Of a DNA stretch of 64,000 nt, positions 1-9,543 are shown piece after piece. Origin of the DNA: Halosolutus halophilus (GTDB taxonomy: Archaea; Halobacteriota; Halobacteria; Halobacteriales; Natrialbaceae); contig NZ_CP094974.1 of NCBI RefSeq assembly GCF_022869805.1, positions 744,001 through 808,000 of the forward strand, given 5' to 3'. Below the pieces are notes generated by a model that ran no database searches, was not told where the DNA came from, and worked only from the letters and a program-made list of their open reading frames with translations. Position numbers and translations under genes: made by a program. The first letter of the stretch is position 1; the number at the start of each line of letters is the position of its first letter.

Positions 1-1
1 T

Positions 2-880
2 GGACAGGCGCTGACACTCACGCTAACGCTTCTCGTCCTGATTTACATGCTCGTCCGCGGGTACACGATCTACCGATCGGTCTTCGTAGCGATCGGCATT
101 CTCATGATTGTGAGTTCGATACAGCCCGGTTCCCGGATGGGAGTGAAACACATGACCGTCGCGCTAGACAAAGGTGCCCGGAACGCAACTCAGATCGCGA
201 TGGCGTGTGCTGCCGCGTCGATCGTACTCGGTTCGCTCAACATTACCGGACTGGGGGTGGTTTTCGGACAGTTCCTCGTGGGTGCGGCAGGAGGTGTTCT
301 CTGGGTACTGTTGATCATGGTGGCTGCCTTCTCCATCATCCTTGGGTTCGGGATGCCCACGACCGCGGCATACATTCTCGCCGCTTCGCTGTTGGCCCCA
401 GCGCTGGCGGCGGTCGATCTCGGTGGCCTGCCAAGTCACTTTTACATCTTCACGTTTGCCGTGTATTCGACGCTGACCCCGCCCGTCGCGCTTGCGGCGT
501 TCGCCGCTGGCCAAGTCGCAGACGCGGATCCGATCCGGATCGCGTTCAAAGCGATCAAGATGGTGCTTCCGACGTTCATCATCCCCGTGCGGTACGTGCT
601 CCACCCGGCGATTCTCCTGGAGATGAGTTGGCAGTGGATCGTGCTCGATTTCGGAATCCTGTTCGTCGCCGTCATCGCCATCCAGTCCGGACTCTGGGGC
701 TGGCCGGTCAAGGGGGTCGTTCCCCGAACGCTGGCAGTCGTCGGGTCGATTCTCCTGATACTGCCGGCTACGTTACTCCCCGTGGGGTTCTTTACGCTCA
801 TCGTCGCGGGGCTGATACTGGTCGGCTTTGCCGCGGCGACTCACATGACGGTCAACGGGCGACAGGCCGAACCGGTCTAG
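2..880 (+). CDS. TRAP transporter fused permease, C-terminal part
   Basis: The frame is open from the left edge, so the start lies outside the window and about 292 residues are visible. The protein is almost wholly hydrophobic with about eight membrane segments. It has the glycine- and proline-rich GFGMPTTAAYILAA loop and the YSTLTPPVALAAFAA segment that are typical of the large (DctM-like) half of the fused DctQM permeases of the uncharacterised TRAP family. In this family the permease works with a periplasmic-type solute-binding protein to import organic acids using an ion gradient; that partner would lie upstream, outside the window. The substrate cannot be read from this fragment. The gamma-glutamyltransferase gene next to it points toward it on the other strand. 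Confidence 0.85.
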   Translation, partial: GQALTLTLTLLVLIYMLVRGYTIYRSVFVAIGILMIVSSIQPGSRMGVKHMTVALDKGARNATQIAMACAAASIVLGSLNITGLGVVFGQFLVGAAGGVLWVLLIMVAAFSIILGFGMPTTAAYILAASLLAPALAAVDLGGLPSHFYIFTFAVYSTLTPPVALAAFAAGQVADADPIRIAFKAIKMVLPTFIIPVRYVLHPAILLEMSWQWIVLDFGILFVAVIAIQSGLWGWPVKGVVPRTLAVVGSILLILPATLLPVGFFTLIVAGLILVGFAAATHMTVNGRQAEPV

Positions 881-995
881 CTGCCCGAGAAACTCTGATT
901 CCTCGACGTCCGGGACGCGCTTCTGGTATACGTATACTGCGACGATTGCGACACGCCGGTCAGTGAGCACACCATTTCCGAAATTCGTTCGGTCG

Positions 996-2612
996 TCAGT
1001 AGCCGGTCGCGTTTCCGTCCTTTCGCGGTTCAGTTGCAGCCGAGAGCGTCCCGTGCCGATTTCGAGCGATCTGTGCGCCGCCGAAGTCCGCCGGAAGGCC
1101 GATTCGGACGTCGTGACCCCGGCGAAGGAGCTTTGAAGCGAGGTCTCCGTCGAAGCGTCCCTCGACTGCCAGTGTTCCGTCTACACGACAACACCATCGC
1201 GGGCGGTCGAGCGCGTGCTGGAGCGACAGATCGTCGTCGAGCAGGTGCGAGAGCACCTGCAGGTGGCCCTGGGGCTGCATGTATCCTCCCATCACGCCGA
1301 ACGCGGCCCAGTCATCCTCGTCGAACCGTACTAACCCCGGAATCAGCGTGTGAAACGGACGTTTGCTCGGTTCCAGACGGTTCGGATGGTCGGCTTCGAG
1401 GGAGAACGATCCTCCACGGTTCTGCAGTGCGATCCCTGTGCCGTCGGCGACCAGTCCCGATCCGAAGCCCTTGAACCGAGAGTTGATGTACGAGACCACG
1501 TTCCCCTCGTCATCGGCGACACACAAAAGGACGGTATCAGCTTCTTCTGCGTTCGCGTTCGGGACGCCAATCGAGACGTCCTCGAGGGCTTCCCGGCCGA
1601 TCTCAGCCGCTCGCTTTCGGGCCCACTCTCGGGAGGCAAGCGGTGGGATTGCCTCGTAGTCAGGGTCCGTGATGTAGTGATGGCCGTCGTGAAAGGCCAC
1701 TTTCATCGCCTCCACGAGCCGGTGGATTCGAGCGACGGAGTCCGGGGGCTCCGCACCCGCTTCGAGTTCGGCTGCGACGTTCAACGCCTCGAGAGCGATC
1801 AGCCCCTGGTTGTTCGGCGGCAACTCGAACACATCCGCGCCGCGATAGGATGTCGACACCGGATCCGGATACTCGACCTCGAAGTCCGCGAGGTCGTCCA
1901 TCGTCAGGAAGCCGCCTTTCGACTGTACTTCATCGACGATTGCCTCGCCGATTTCACCCTCGTATACCACGTCCGCACCCCGCTCGGCGATCGATCGCAT
2001 CGATTCCCCGAGCTCCGGGAAGCGGACGGTTTCACCGACCTCCGGCGCTCGCTCGCCCTCGACGAGGTAGGTTTCGCGGGCGTGTTTGTCCCTGAACAGT
2101 TCTTCGCCTTGCTTCCACGCCTCAGCGATTACTTCCGTGACCGGATAGCCCTCCATAGCATAGCGGATTGCGGGCTGAAGAACATCGGAAAGCGTTAGAC
2201 GTCCAAACTTTTCGACCGTCGCTTCCCACCCGCGAGCGGTCCCGGGAACGGTAACGGTGTGCGGTCCGGTCATTGGCATCGTGGCCTCTGCCGGGTCCCC
2301 ATCGGCGACTGTTTTCCGAACCCGTTCGATGGTGGACGCGGCGGGCGCGCCGCCACAGGCTCGCATTGCGCCGACCTCACCGTCGGCTGTCCGATACAGC
2401 GCAAAGACATCCCCGCCGAGTCCCGTGTATGTCGGCTCGACGACGTTCAACGTTGCCGCGGTTCCGACGGCTGCGTCGAAAGCGTTTCCCCCGGAACGAA
2501 GGATATCGATGCCAGCCTCGGCGGCCAGGGGCTGGCTGGTAGCCACGACTCCTTGAGTCGCATACACTGTCGATCGGCGCGACGCGAATCTATCGAGGTC
2601 TGGGTTAGCCAT
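996..2612 (-). CDS. ggt: gamma-glutamyltransferase
   Basis: About 538 residues, the usual length for an uncleaved GGT proenzyme. The frame extends further upstream, but the start at 2612 (MANPDLDRF) fits the family N-terminus. The large-subunit region has the SGGNAFDAA and GLGGDVF motifs near residues 40-70. The likely autoprocessing nucleophile is Thr360 in EEADTVLLCVADDEGN, followed by the small-subunit pattern FGSG ... NRGGSF and KRPFHTLIPG. GGTs hydrolyse or transfer gamma-glutamyl groups from glutathione, gamma-glutamylcysteine or other gamma-glutamyl amides. No signal peptide is visible, so the enzyme is probably cytoplasmic. It is divergent from the MFS gene at 2757, with about 145 bases between them. 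The substrate in this organism is not known. Confidence 0.92.
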   Translation of the reverse strand: MANPDLDRFASRRSTVYATQGVVATSQPLAAEAGIDILRSGGNAFDAAVGTAATLNVVEPTYTGLGGDVFALYRTADGEVGAMRACGGAPAASTIERVRKTVADGDPAEATMPMTGPHTVTVPGTARGWEATVEKFGRLTLSDVLQPAIRYAMEGYPVTEVIAEAWKQGEELFRDKHARETYLVEGERAPEVGETVRFPELGESMRSIAERGADVVYEGEIGEAIVDEVQSKGGFLTMDDLADFEVEYPDPVSTSYRGADVFELPPNNQGLIALEALNVAAELEAGAEPPDSVARIHRLVEAMKVAFHDGHHYITDPDYEAIPPLASREWARKRAAEIGREALEDVSIGVPNANAEEADTVLLCVADDEGNVVSYINSRFKGFGSGLVADGTGIALQNRGGSFSLEADHPNRLEPSKRPFHTLIPGLVRFDEDDWAAFGVMGGYMQPQGHLQVLSHLLDDDLSLQHALDRPRWCCRVDGTLAVEGRFDGDLASKLLRRGHDVRIGLPADFGGAQIARNRHGTLSAATEPRKDGNATGY

Positions 2613-2756
2613 GGTGGCGCGTTCTCGGGGCAGGGTATTAGTGTCTCGGGGCGTCTGCCCGTCGAAGACGGGAATGGACATCCCGTTTCAATGAGCGTCG
2701 ACAATTGGATGACAGAAACGACACAGTTTTTTCCCTCTATGAACCACTGCAATGCA

Positions 2757-3953
2757 ATGGATCGGTCGTACTGGCGAACGGTCGGCCTCGTGTTGTCGTG
2801 GCAGATCGCCGCGAGCTTGTGCTACTATGCCGTATATGCGGCCACCCCCTTCTTTCGGGACGAATTCGCTCTCTCACGGTTTCGCGTGGGACTTGTGATC
2901 ATGATGGTTACGTTCGGCTATGCCCTTTTTTTGCTTCCGCTTGGCGCGTTGACCGACCGGTTCGGGGAGCGGCGGACGCTCACGCTCGGTCTGGTCGGTC
3001 TAGCGGCCGCAGCGGTGATCGTCGCTGTTGCCCCGACGTTCGCGCTCTTGCTCGTCGCAACGTTCATTCTCGGATCGCTGTACGGGACGGCGATGCCGGG
3101 AACGAATAAGGCAATCTACGATAACATTCCATCGGGTCGACAGAACACGGCGGTCGGGATCAAGCAGGTTGGGGTCACGGCTGGGAGCGGTGCCAGCGCC
3201 CTGCTGATCACGGGGCTTGCTGGTGTTCTGTTCTGGCAATCGGGGTTTCTCGTCGCTGCATCCTTCGGCCTTCTCGTTGCCGTCCTCTTCTACGTTCTCT
3301 ATCGCGGTAGCGAGATGGGAGGACCCGCGGAGTACCCCAACTTCCGTGCACTGCTGTCCAACCGACCCTATCGGAGCCTCGTCCTTTCCGGACTGTTTCT
3401 GGGTGCGGCAGTCTTTACGACGTCCGGCTATACGGTTCTATACGTCGAGGAGTCGGTCGGGGCGTCGGTCGCCTTCGGAGGTATCGTGCTCGCACTCTTG
3501 CAGACTTCCGGCAGTGCAGGGCGCGTCGCAATGGGATGGTTGAGCGACGTTCTCCCGGGAGATCCTCGGATCAGGATCGGAGGAATCCTTTTCGTGCAAA
3601 CGCTTTCCAGTGTCGCGCTTTTTATCGTCGCTTCGACGACGTCAACGCCGCTGTCCGCTGCGATCGTCTTCTCTGCCCTCGGGTTCTTCGTGCTCGGATT
3701 AACCGGGATCTACTACTCTTGTATGGCGACACTCGTCGAAGTCGAGGAAATCGGCGGTGCCACCGCTGGCGGCCAGTTCGCGCTCACGACTGGTGGACTC
3801 GTCGCGCCGCCAGCGTTCGGGTATCTCGCTGACACGGTAGGCTACAGGGAGAGTTGGTTACTTCTCGCGGCCGGCTGTATGGTCGCCGCGTTGCTCATTC
3901 TGCGTGTCATTCGGATTGAACCCCCGACGACACAGCCAGCGATGAAGGAATGA
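2757..3953 (+). CDS. MFS transporter
   Basis: About 398 residues with twelve predicted membrane segments. The conserved cytoplasmic loop LTDRFGERRTL after the second segment is the MFS A-motif, and WLSDVLPGDPRIR is the related loop in the second half. The start at ATG 2757 (MDRSYWRT) places the first membrane segment near the N-terminus; in-frame ATGs at 2739 and 2691 are alternatives. It is a secondary carrier driven by an ion gradient. Being divergent from ggt, it could move a peptide or amino acid related to gamma-glutamyl metabolism, but that is only an inference from position. Confidence 0.88.
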   Translation: MDRSYWRTVGLVLSWQIAASLCYYAVYAATPFFRDEFALSRFRVGLVIMMVTFGYALFLLPLGALTDRFGERRTLTLGLVGLAAAAVIVAVAPTFALLLVATFILGSLYGTAMPGTNKAIYDNIPSGRQNTAVGIKQVGVTAGSGASALLITGLAGVLFWQSGFLVAASFGLLVAVLFYVLYRGSEMGGPAEYPNFRALLSNRPYRSLVLSGLFLGAAVFTTSGYTVLYVEESVGASVAFGGIVLALLQTSGSAGRVAMGWLSDVLPGDPRIRIGGILFVQTLSSVALFIVASTTSTPLSAAIVFSALGFFVLGLTGIYYSCMATLVEVEEIGGATAGGQFALTTGGLVAPPAFGYLADTVGYRESWLLLAAGCMVAALLILRVIRIEPPTTQPAMKE

Positions 3954-4482
3954 GCCGCTTGCCTTTCGGTCAACAGGTGTTCGCCACTTTGCGACTGTCG
4001 CTCGTCCCGGCTCATTGCCGATACTCTGGGTCCCGGTCGGGATCGTGTTTCCTAGAATAGTTGATAAGTTACAGATCGTTATCCGTCCGCCGGATCAGAG
4101 CACACGATTCACCCTTGTCGCGGGATCTTCGAAGCCGTGGTGGATCGTCCGCGTCGTTACCGCACTCTTTAGTCCGTTCCGGAAGGGGCATCGGCATCTT
4201 GGGGCGACCAACTCGACGGACTAGGGAGATCCCGTTCGATAGCGATCGTCCATCACCCTTCGAACATCGACCGCGTAGAGCGTCTCGGTTCACCGGACGA
4301 TCACGTCGGTGTCGAAGGCGGTATCGCTCCCGATACCGACGACGATCTAGCCGGAAGCCGGATCGAGGACCGCCGTGGCTTTCCTCGAAGGCGCCGATAG
4401 TGGTCCGAGGTCCTCCGAGTGATCCATGCAGTTATCGAACTCCCCTCATCGCTGTCGGTTGTATTCGCAGACGGCGAACCCA
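3954..4482. other. intergenic region without a convincing gene
   Basis: About 530 bases between convergent genes. Short open frames occur on both strands, but none has membrane segments, acidic haloarchaeal composition or a family motif. The Arg-rich products look like random GC-rich readings. I see no RNA gene or IS end. Confidence 0.5.
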
Positions 4483-4812
4483 TTAGGCCAGTAGACGGGT
4501 CACGAACAGCAAGAACAGCCCTATTCCGGTTCCCCACACGACGAATTTTGTCGACCGGTCCGAGAGCCGCGTCTCGATCACGGTCCCACGAATCCCCAGG
4601 AAAGCATGGACCAGTACAAGGGCGAGCGTGAGATCCAACAGCGGCCCGTAGATCCCCCACTCGGTGAGCGTAGCGAACCCGTAGTCTGGGTACAGTTGCA
4701 CGCCGATGTGAACCGTCAGAAGCGGTACGAGAGCGAGGGCGCTCACCCGGTGGACGATCCAGGGAAGGTATCCGTACGTTTCCGGGCCCCGCATCGACGA
4801 TCTGGCGCTCAT
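4483..4812 (-). CDS. succinate dehydrogenase/fumarate reductase membrane anchor, SdhD-like
   Basis: About 109 residues with three membrane segments. The first carries WIVHRVSALALVPLLTVHIG and the second HAFLGIRGTVIE, the spaced histidines expected of a small SDH cytochrome b subunit. The ATG at 4812 overlaps the stop of the upstream sdhC-like gene by four bases (ATGA), so the two are translationally coupled. The partner flavoprotein and iron-sulfur genes are not adjacent; they lie at 12.0-14.5 kb on the opposite strand. The call as SdhD rather than a second SdhC copy rests on gene order and size. Confidence 0.8.
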   Translation of the reverse strand: MSARSSMRGPETYGYLPWIVHRVSALALVPLLTVHIGVQLYPDYGFATLTEWGIYGPLLDLTLALVLVHAFLGIRGTVIETRLSDRSTKFVVWGTGIGLFLLFVTRLLA

Positions 4813-5168
4813 AGTCCGACCCCCAGCAAGATGATGAACAGTGCCGACAGGCCGAGAATCAGCCAGAACGACAACCGGTTCCCCGACGCAGTTAGCCCAC
4901 CGAGTTCTACGATCACGAGACGAATCCCGTTGAAAGAATGAAAGACAAGTACGGATAGGAGCGCGACGATTACCGGCCTCGATATCGGGGTATAGACGCT
5001 CGATGGCGTGGCCTGAAGGACCGGGACTATGAGGTGAACGCCGATCCATACGAGTAGTAGCCACCCCGTCAGCCGATGGAGGGTAAACGCTATGTGTCCA
5101 ACCGCGAAGTTCCGCCAGCTCCGTACCGCTAGTAGGTCTCTTTCGTAGATGAGTTTCTCGTCGTCCAT
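4809..5168 (-). CDS. sdhC: succinate dehydrogenase/fumarate reductase cytochrome b subunit, SdhC-like
   Basis: About 119 residues with three membrane segments. The signature HRLTGWLLLVWIGVHL starts the first segment and FHSFNGIRLVIVE sits in the second; both are diagnostic of the SdhC/cytochrome b556 family, where the histidines bind haem and the region contributes to the quinone site. It is the first gene of the two-gene anchor operon. It would hold an SdhAB-type catalytic dimer at the cytoplasmic membrane and pass electrons to or from menaquinone. It follows the UxaA-like genes on the same strand with a gap of about 106 bases, so read-through from them is possible. Confidence 0.88.
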   Translation of the reverse strand: MDDEKLIYERDLLAVRSWRNFAVGHIAFTLHRLTGWLLLVWIGVHLIVPVLQATPSSVYTPISRPVIVALLSVLVFHSFNGIRLVIVELGGLTASGNRLSFWLILGLSALFIILLGVGL

Positions 5169-5274
5169 GCGTATTCAGTGACTGTTGATCTCTATTATGT
5201 AGACCGGACGAAACCCGTCATCCGTCGATCGGGTATCGCGGCGGTCAAAGGTCTGTACGCGGATCGATGGCCGC

Positions 5275-6438
5275 TTACGTCGACGGACCGATCCGGTGGA
5301 TCGCAAACTGGCTCTCGCCGAACACTTCGCTGAGTGTTTGCTTGCCGTTGACGACCTCCATGATCTCGTCCCAGAGTTCGTCGGTGGCCCAGTCGATCGT
5401 CTGATCGCCGACCAGGGCTTCGCTGACGTCGACGTCGGTTTCTTCGGGAACGCGTTCGGCGCTGCCGGGGTTCCCCGTAATCTTGATCGTCGGCATGATC
5501 GCGTTCGAGAGCGTGTGGCCCTGGCCCGTGGAGATGATCATGAAGTGCGCACCCCCGGCACCGATCCCGGTGACCGATTCCGCGCCGTGGCCCGGCGTGT
5601 CCATGATGTACATGCCGCTTTCGTCGGGGATTTTCTCGGCGTAGTCGACCAGGTCCTGGATGGGGCCGTCGCCGGATTTAACCAGCGCACCGAGGGCCTT
5701 CTCCTCGATGGTCGTCAGTCCACCGTCCATGTTGTCCGGTGTCGGCTGGGCGCCACGGACGTCGTAGCCGGTTTCTTGTAGTCGCTGTTCCCAGTGGTCG
5801 ACGTAGTCGAGGATCTTTTCTGCGACTTCGTCGTTGACCGCGCGTTCGGCCAGCCCTTCCTCGCCGCCGAAGAACTCCGGCGTTTCCGCGAAGACGGCGC
5901 GGCCGCCTTCGTCGATGAGCCGCCAGGCTGCCCCCGCAGTGGCCTTGTGCTGGCACAGGCCGCTGGTGGTGTCCGAGGTCGCGCAGTTGATTCCGAAGGT
6001 GAGATTCGAGATGTCATGGGGCTGGCGCTGCTGGGCGCTCGCGTCCTGGACCATCTCCCGGGTGGCGTTGACGGTCGCTTTGAGCCCGTTCATCACGCCT
6101 TTCTCGTCGTGGATGTTAACGCTCGCGCTCGGGCGGCCGGTTTCCGCGATGTCGTCGGCCAGTTCGTCGCCGTCGACGATCTCGCCGGCGTGGGCGACGA
6201 CGACCGCCCCGTACGTGTTCGGATGGGTTGCATACCCCAAGAGAGTCCGGTAGGTCTGGAAGACGTCGGGTTTCGTCTGACACCGCCCCAGTGGATGGGT
6301 GATTGGAATCGCGTCGTCGACGATTTCCGCCGCTCGTTTGACCGTGTCGTTCGCGTAGGGGGCCGTCGCGATAATCGGGACGAAATTTCTAATACCGATG
6401 CTTCCGTCGTCGCGTTCGTATCCAAGGAATTCAGTCAT
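5275..6438 (-). CDS. UxaA/SuyB-family dehydratase or sulfo-lyase, large subunit
   Basis: 387 residues that begin FLGYERDDGSIGIRN, the entry motif of the catalytic part of altronate/galactarate dehydratases and of the (2R)-sulfolactate sulfo-lyase large subunit SuyB. Other family landmarks are HPLGRCQ, the Cys segment FGINCATSDTTSG and TGQGHTLSNAIMPTIKITGNP. The length matches SuyB (about 388 aa) and split archaeal UxaA proteins rather than fused UxaA (about 495 aa). The small SAF-domain subunit is encoded 46 bases upstream at 6485-6793. Family members eliminate water from sugar acids or sulfite from sulfolactate. The nearby TauE/SafE-family gene at 9544, a family that includes sulfite exporters, makes the sulfo-lyase reading attractive, but sequence alone does not decide it. 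Confidence 0.82.
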   Translation of the reverse strand: MTEFLGYERDDGSIGIRNFVPIIATAPYANDTVKRAAEIVDDAIPITHPLGRCQTKPDVFQTYRTLLGYATHPNTYGAVVVAHAGEIVDGDELADDIAETGRPSASVNIHDEKGVMNGLKATVNATREMVQDASAQQRQPHDISNLTFGINCATSDTTSGLCQHKATAGAAWRLIDEGGRAVFAETPEFFGGEEGLAERAVNDEVAEKILDYVDHWEQRLQETGYDVRGAQPTPDNMDGGLTTIEEKALGALVKSGDGPIQDLVDYAEKIPDESGMYIMDTPGHGAESVTGIGAGGAHFMIISTGQGHTLSNAIMPTIKITGNPGSAERVPEETDVDVSEALVGDQTIDWATDELWDEIMEVVNGKQTLSEVFGESQFAIHRIGPST

Positions 6439-6484
6439 GATATGGTGTCACTTTGATTGAAAGTGGCGCAACGATTCGATCCGC

Positions 6485-6793
6485 TCACGCAGTTCCTTCG
6501 GCGGCCTTGTCACCACGGCCGTAGTTGCTATCGACGTTGTGGACGTGGACCCAGTCGCCAGCCTCGATGTCCTCGCTGGCATAACCGATACTTAGCCCGT
6601 ACTTGTAGACGGTACCGCCTTCGTCGATATCAGTGAGGGCCACTTTGTGTCCGAACGGAATGTCGTCGTTGATAGTGATCGTTCGAGCTTCGCCGTTGAT
6701 GGAAATATCAACAGTTTCTCCCTCGTCGACTTGCCTGATGAAGGTCGCGACGTTGTCGTCTGGTTCTACGACCTTTACATATTGCTCTGCCAT
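6485..6793 (-). CDS. UxaA/SuyA-family small subunit, SAF domain
   Basis: 102 residues with the SAF-type pattern IPFGHKVALTDIDEGG ... YGLSIGYASEDIEAGDWVHVHNV, found at the N-terminus of altronate dehydratase and as the free small subunit of split UxaA enzymes and of SuyA. This domain forms part of the substrate and metal site of the large subunit at 5275-6438. The genes are in the usual small-then-large order and probably co-transcribed. A TATA-like AT-rich stretch lies just upstream on the minus strand near 6810-6830. Confidence 0.85.
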   Translation of the reverse strand: MAEQYVKVVEPDDNVATFIRQVDEGETVDISINGEARTITINDDIPFGHKVALTDIDEGGTVYKYGLSIGYASEDIEAGDWVHVHNVDSNYGRGDKAAEGTA

Positions 6794-7664
6794 TGCATAT
6801 CATGGTTCTGGCTGATGAGATATATACGTTATGGCGACGGTACTGGTTACGATGCGAGGAAGAAACGGCGACAAGAGTACAGGAAGAGGACTACGAGCGC
6901 ACTAAGAAGACTATTTACACTGGCGGCGGGCGGGACGCGGTGGTTCGTATAGATGGGAATACTTTTCTTTTCCCCACAAAAATCGGTATCAAGACGATCG
7001 GCACATCCGGATCCGAAGTGGACCGGCAGGACTCGGTGCGGTCGGCGGATACCGGACTCTATCGACCGGAGGGACACACGGATGGAAAAGAGCGTCTCAA
7101 AGGGGATGCTCCGCAGGACCGGAGACCCCGCAGAAAGTGCGACGAGGGGTTCACACGCACGTTACTTGAATCCCGCCGCTTACGAGGAGTACCTCGCCGC
7201 CCACGAGGAACACTCGATGCCCTCGAGGAGTGCGTCGAATGGCGGCCCACAACCCACGAACGTACCAAGGAGAGCACACGTGAGAAGATTATCCAGCAGA
7301 CCCTTGTTGAGCAGACGAGCGACGAAAAAACGAACAAGAACTCCGACGAGACCCCGTCTACAACTACGTCATGACGCGGCTCAACACTATTGCCTGGTCA
7401 ACGAACTAATCAGCGCCATTATCCGCCAAACCGGGGGCGACGATCACTTCGTCCTCAACGTCACTGCCATCGGCCACGTCGCACGATGATTTCATATATA
7501 CGGCGAGGAAGACGACTGCTGGCATCGAACGACCAATGTGGCAACCGAGTATATCGAAGAGTTCGAACCACCCGTCCTCGAAAACGACGGTGGGTCAGAA
7601 TTCGCCACTGCCTCGCGCTCCGTTGGACGGGTGGACAGACGACGTGCAGGGGGTGAAAGCGTAG
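6794..7664. other. intergenic region with decayed coding sequence
   Basis: About 870 bases with no intact gene. Readings on the plus strand at 7080-7270 (for example SHARYLNPAAYEEYLAAHEEH) and near 7530-7660 (EYIEEFEPPVLENDGG) look protein-like but are broken by stops and frame changes. I read this as a remnant of one or more lost genes, family not recognised. There are no clear inverted repeats at its edges. Confidence 0.4.
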
Positions 7665-8850
7665 ATGGTTGATCCAGGGACGGTCATAACAATCGTGGTC
7701 GCCGCAACTGCTAGCCTCTTTATGGCCTGGGCGATCGGCGTCGGCTCGAGCAGCTCGACGCCGTTCGCCCCTGCGGTGGGCGCGAATGCCATCTCAGTGA
7801 TGCGGGCCGGCTTCATTGTCGGTCTGCTCGGACTCGCGGGTGCCGTCCTCCAAGGCGCGAACGTTACCGAGGCCGTCGGCAGGGAACTGATCATCGGTGA
7901 GACGCTGACTGCGTCGGCTGCTGCAGTGGCGCTGCTTCTCGCCGCGGCCCTGGTCGCAGTCGGTGTCTTCGCCGGCTACCCGATTGCCACCGCCTTCACC
8001 GTCACCGGCGCAGTCGTCGGCGTCGGCCTCGCGATGGGCGGCGATCCTGCATGGGCGAAGTATCGCGTGATTCTCGGGCTGTGGATCCTCACCCCCTTCG
8101 TTGGCGGCGGGATCGCCTACTGGACCGCTAAACTCCTTCGCAGCCCCATCAAGACCACACTCACTCTGCCGGCACTGGGCGCGGCCGTCGGTGCGATATT
8201 GGCCAACGTGGAATTCGCTGTCCTTGGGTCTTCCGGCGAGGGATCGACGGTCGCAGTCGAAACCGCCAGGCTACTCCCGGGACCGTCGATCGTCGGGATA
8301 GCCGTAGCGACTGGCGCGTTGGCTACAATGGCTGCGGCGCTCCTCTACCGTGGGGTCCGAGCAGACTCGGTAACAGCCCAGCGGCGGTTCTTGCTGGTGA
8401 TGGGCGGTCTCGTCGCCTTCTCGGCGGGTGGTAGAGGTCGGACTCGCGATCGGTCCCCTGGTCCCACTGCTAGATTCCGTTTCGATCTCCCTTTGGACGA
8501 TGCTTGTCGGTGGCGGGTTCGGACTGTTAGTCGGCTCTTGGACCGGCGCACCGCGGATGATCAAAGCGATTGCCCGGGATTACTCCTCGCTCGGCCCTCG
8601 CCGATCGATCGCGGCGCTGATCCCCTCGTTTGCGGTCGCCCAAACCGCCGTCCTACTTGGTATCCCCGTTTCGTTCAACGAAATCATCGTCAGTGCGATC
8701 GTCGGCAGCGGTTACGCCGCCGGCGAAGGGGGAGTCAGCCGCACGAAAATGGCCTACACCGTACTTGCCTGGATCGCGTCACTCGCGCTTGCCCTCACCC
8801 TCGGCTATCTCGCGTACACTCTCACCAAGACACTCCTCATCGGATCATAG
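7665..8850 (+). pseudogene. PiT-family inorganic phosphate permease, frameshifted
   Basis: The first part (7665 to about 8430) encodes an N-terminal permease half with the PiT signature PFAPAVGANAISV and the internal repeat AGYPIATAFTVTGAVVGVGLA. The second part (about 8428-8850) continues in another frame as VGLAIGPLVPLLD ... VGSGYAAGEGGVSRTKMAYTVLAW, which is the expected C-terminal half. The two meet at GGTAGAGGTCG near 8428-8440, where a single extra base breaks the frame. An intact product would be about 394 aa with 10 or so membrane segments, importing phosphate (or sulfate in some relatives). It is either a recent pseudogene or a sequencing error; the rest is well preserved. Confidence 0.8.
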
Positions 8851-8886
8851 CCTCCCGAGTACTTCTCGACCAAGGGGAGAGGGGTA

Positions 8887-8896
8887 GCTTTTACTT
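8887..8896 (+). promoter_or_regulatory. TATA-like box for the DUF2299-like gene
   Basis: The sequence agcttttacttc lies about 27 bases before the ATG at 8919, the spacing of an archaeal TATA box for a leaderless transcript. This is what fixes the start of the downstream gene, whose frame is otherwise open far upstream into the permease relic. Confidence 0.45.
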
Positions 8897-8918
8897 CTTT
8901 GGTTGGATTGAATGGCTC

Positions 8919-9389
8919 ATGGAAACACCAATCAAGCAGGAGCAAGTCCTCGCGTGGATCGATGACGATCTCGTGGAGAGTTCCGAACTGATCGCCGACG
9001 AGGCGGCGGAGTTCAACGTGCTCGTGGAGATGTCGAACATCTACATTCATATCATCCGGCGGAAACCTGACGGTCCACTGCTTATCGGTCAACAGATCGA
9101 ATACGACGACGGAATCCGATCCCGGATTCAGGAACTTTCGGAAGCGGCCCGGAGCGACCTCATCTCCCGAATCCGCGAGACCCTTACGGCGACGCCCGTC
9201 GTCTACGGTTTCCACGACAGAAACGGAAACAACGTCCACTTCGCAGAGGTTCACCGAATCTTCCTCGAACACCGGATCTATCCGGGCTCGATCGACCAGC
9301 AGACCCTGATGAACGGTCTCATCGAGGTTTGGAAGGTGATGCGATACCTTGACGATATCTTCACGCTCATCGAGAGCGTGGAACAGTGA
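8919..9389 (+). CDS. DUF2299-like protein
   Basis: 156 residues, strongly acidic and soluble. Hydrophobic and charged patterns such as IYIHIIRRKPDGPLLIGQQIEY followed by a long helical C-terminal part resemble the archaeal DUF2299 family, which has a fold related to type III secretion chaperone-like proteins; no function is established. The ATG at 8919 follows a TATA-like box at the right distance. The reading frame is continuous with the frameshifted permease upstream, so an automated caller may wrongly fuse the two; they are separate genes. Confidence 0.7.
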   Translation: METPIKQEQVLAWIDDDLVESSELIADEAAEFNVLVEMSNIYIHIIRRKPDGPLLIGQQIEYDDGIRSRIQELSEAARSDLISRIRETLTATPVVYGFHDRNGNNVHFAEVHRIFLEHRIYPGSIDQQTLMNGLIEVWKVMRYLDDIFTLIESVEQ

Positions 9390-9543
9390 GTGCGACGACC
9401 AGGGTGGTGCCATTTCGAGTCCCAGTCATCGATGGCGAGGCGCCACCAGGTTCGCGGACCAGCGCTCCGTCCGGAGTCGGTCGTTGGTTCGACGGAGTCG
9501 GAACATATAATCAGTAGCCCGGACGAACTTAGAAAGAAGCGAA

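Noticed and set aside
205-966. A 253-codon frame overlapping the TRAP permease
   Set aside because: Arg- and His-rich, no membrane segments, and wholly inside the better-supported permease frame.
4061-4486. An Arg/Ser-rich frame between the MFS and sdhD-like genes
   Set aside because: Composition is that of random GC-rich DNA and unlike acidic haloarchaeal proteins.
7665-9389. One 574-residue protein made of the permease and the DUF2299-like sequence
   Set aside because: The frame continuity is accidental, caused by the permease frameshift. A TATA-like box and ATG at 8919 and the two unrelated families show separate genes.
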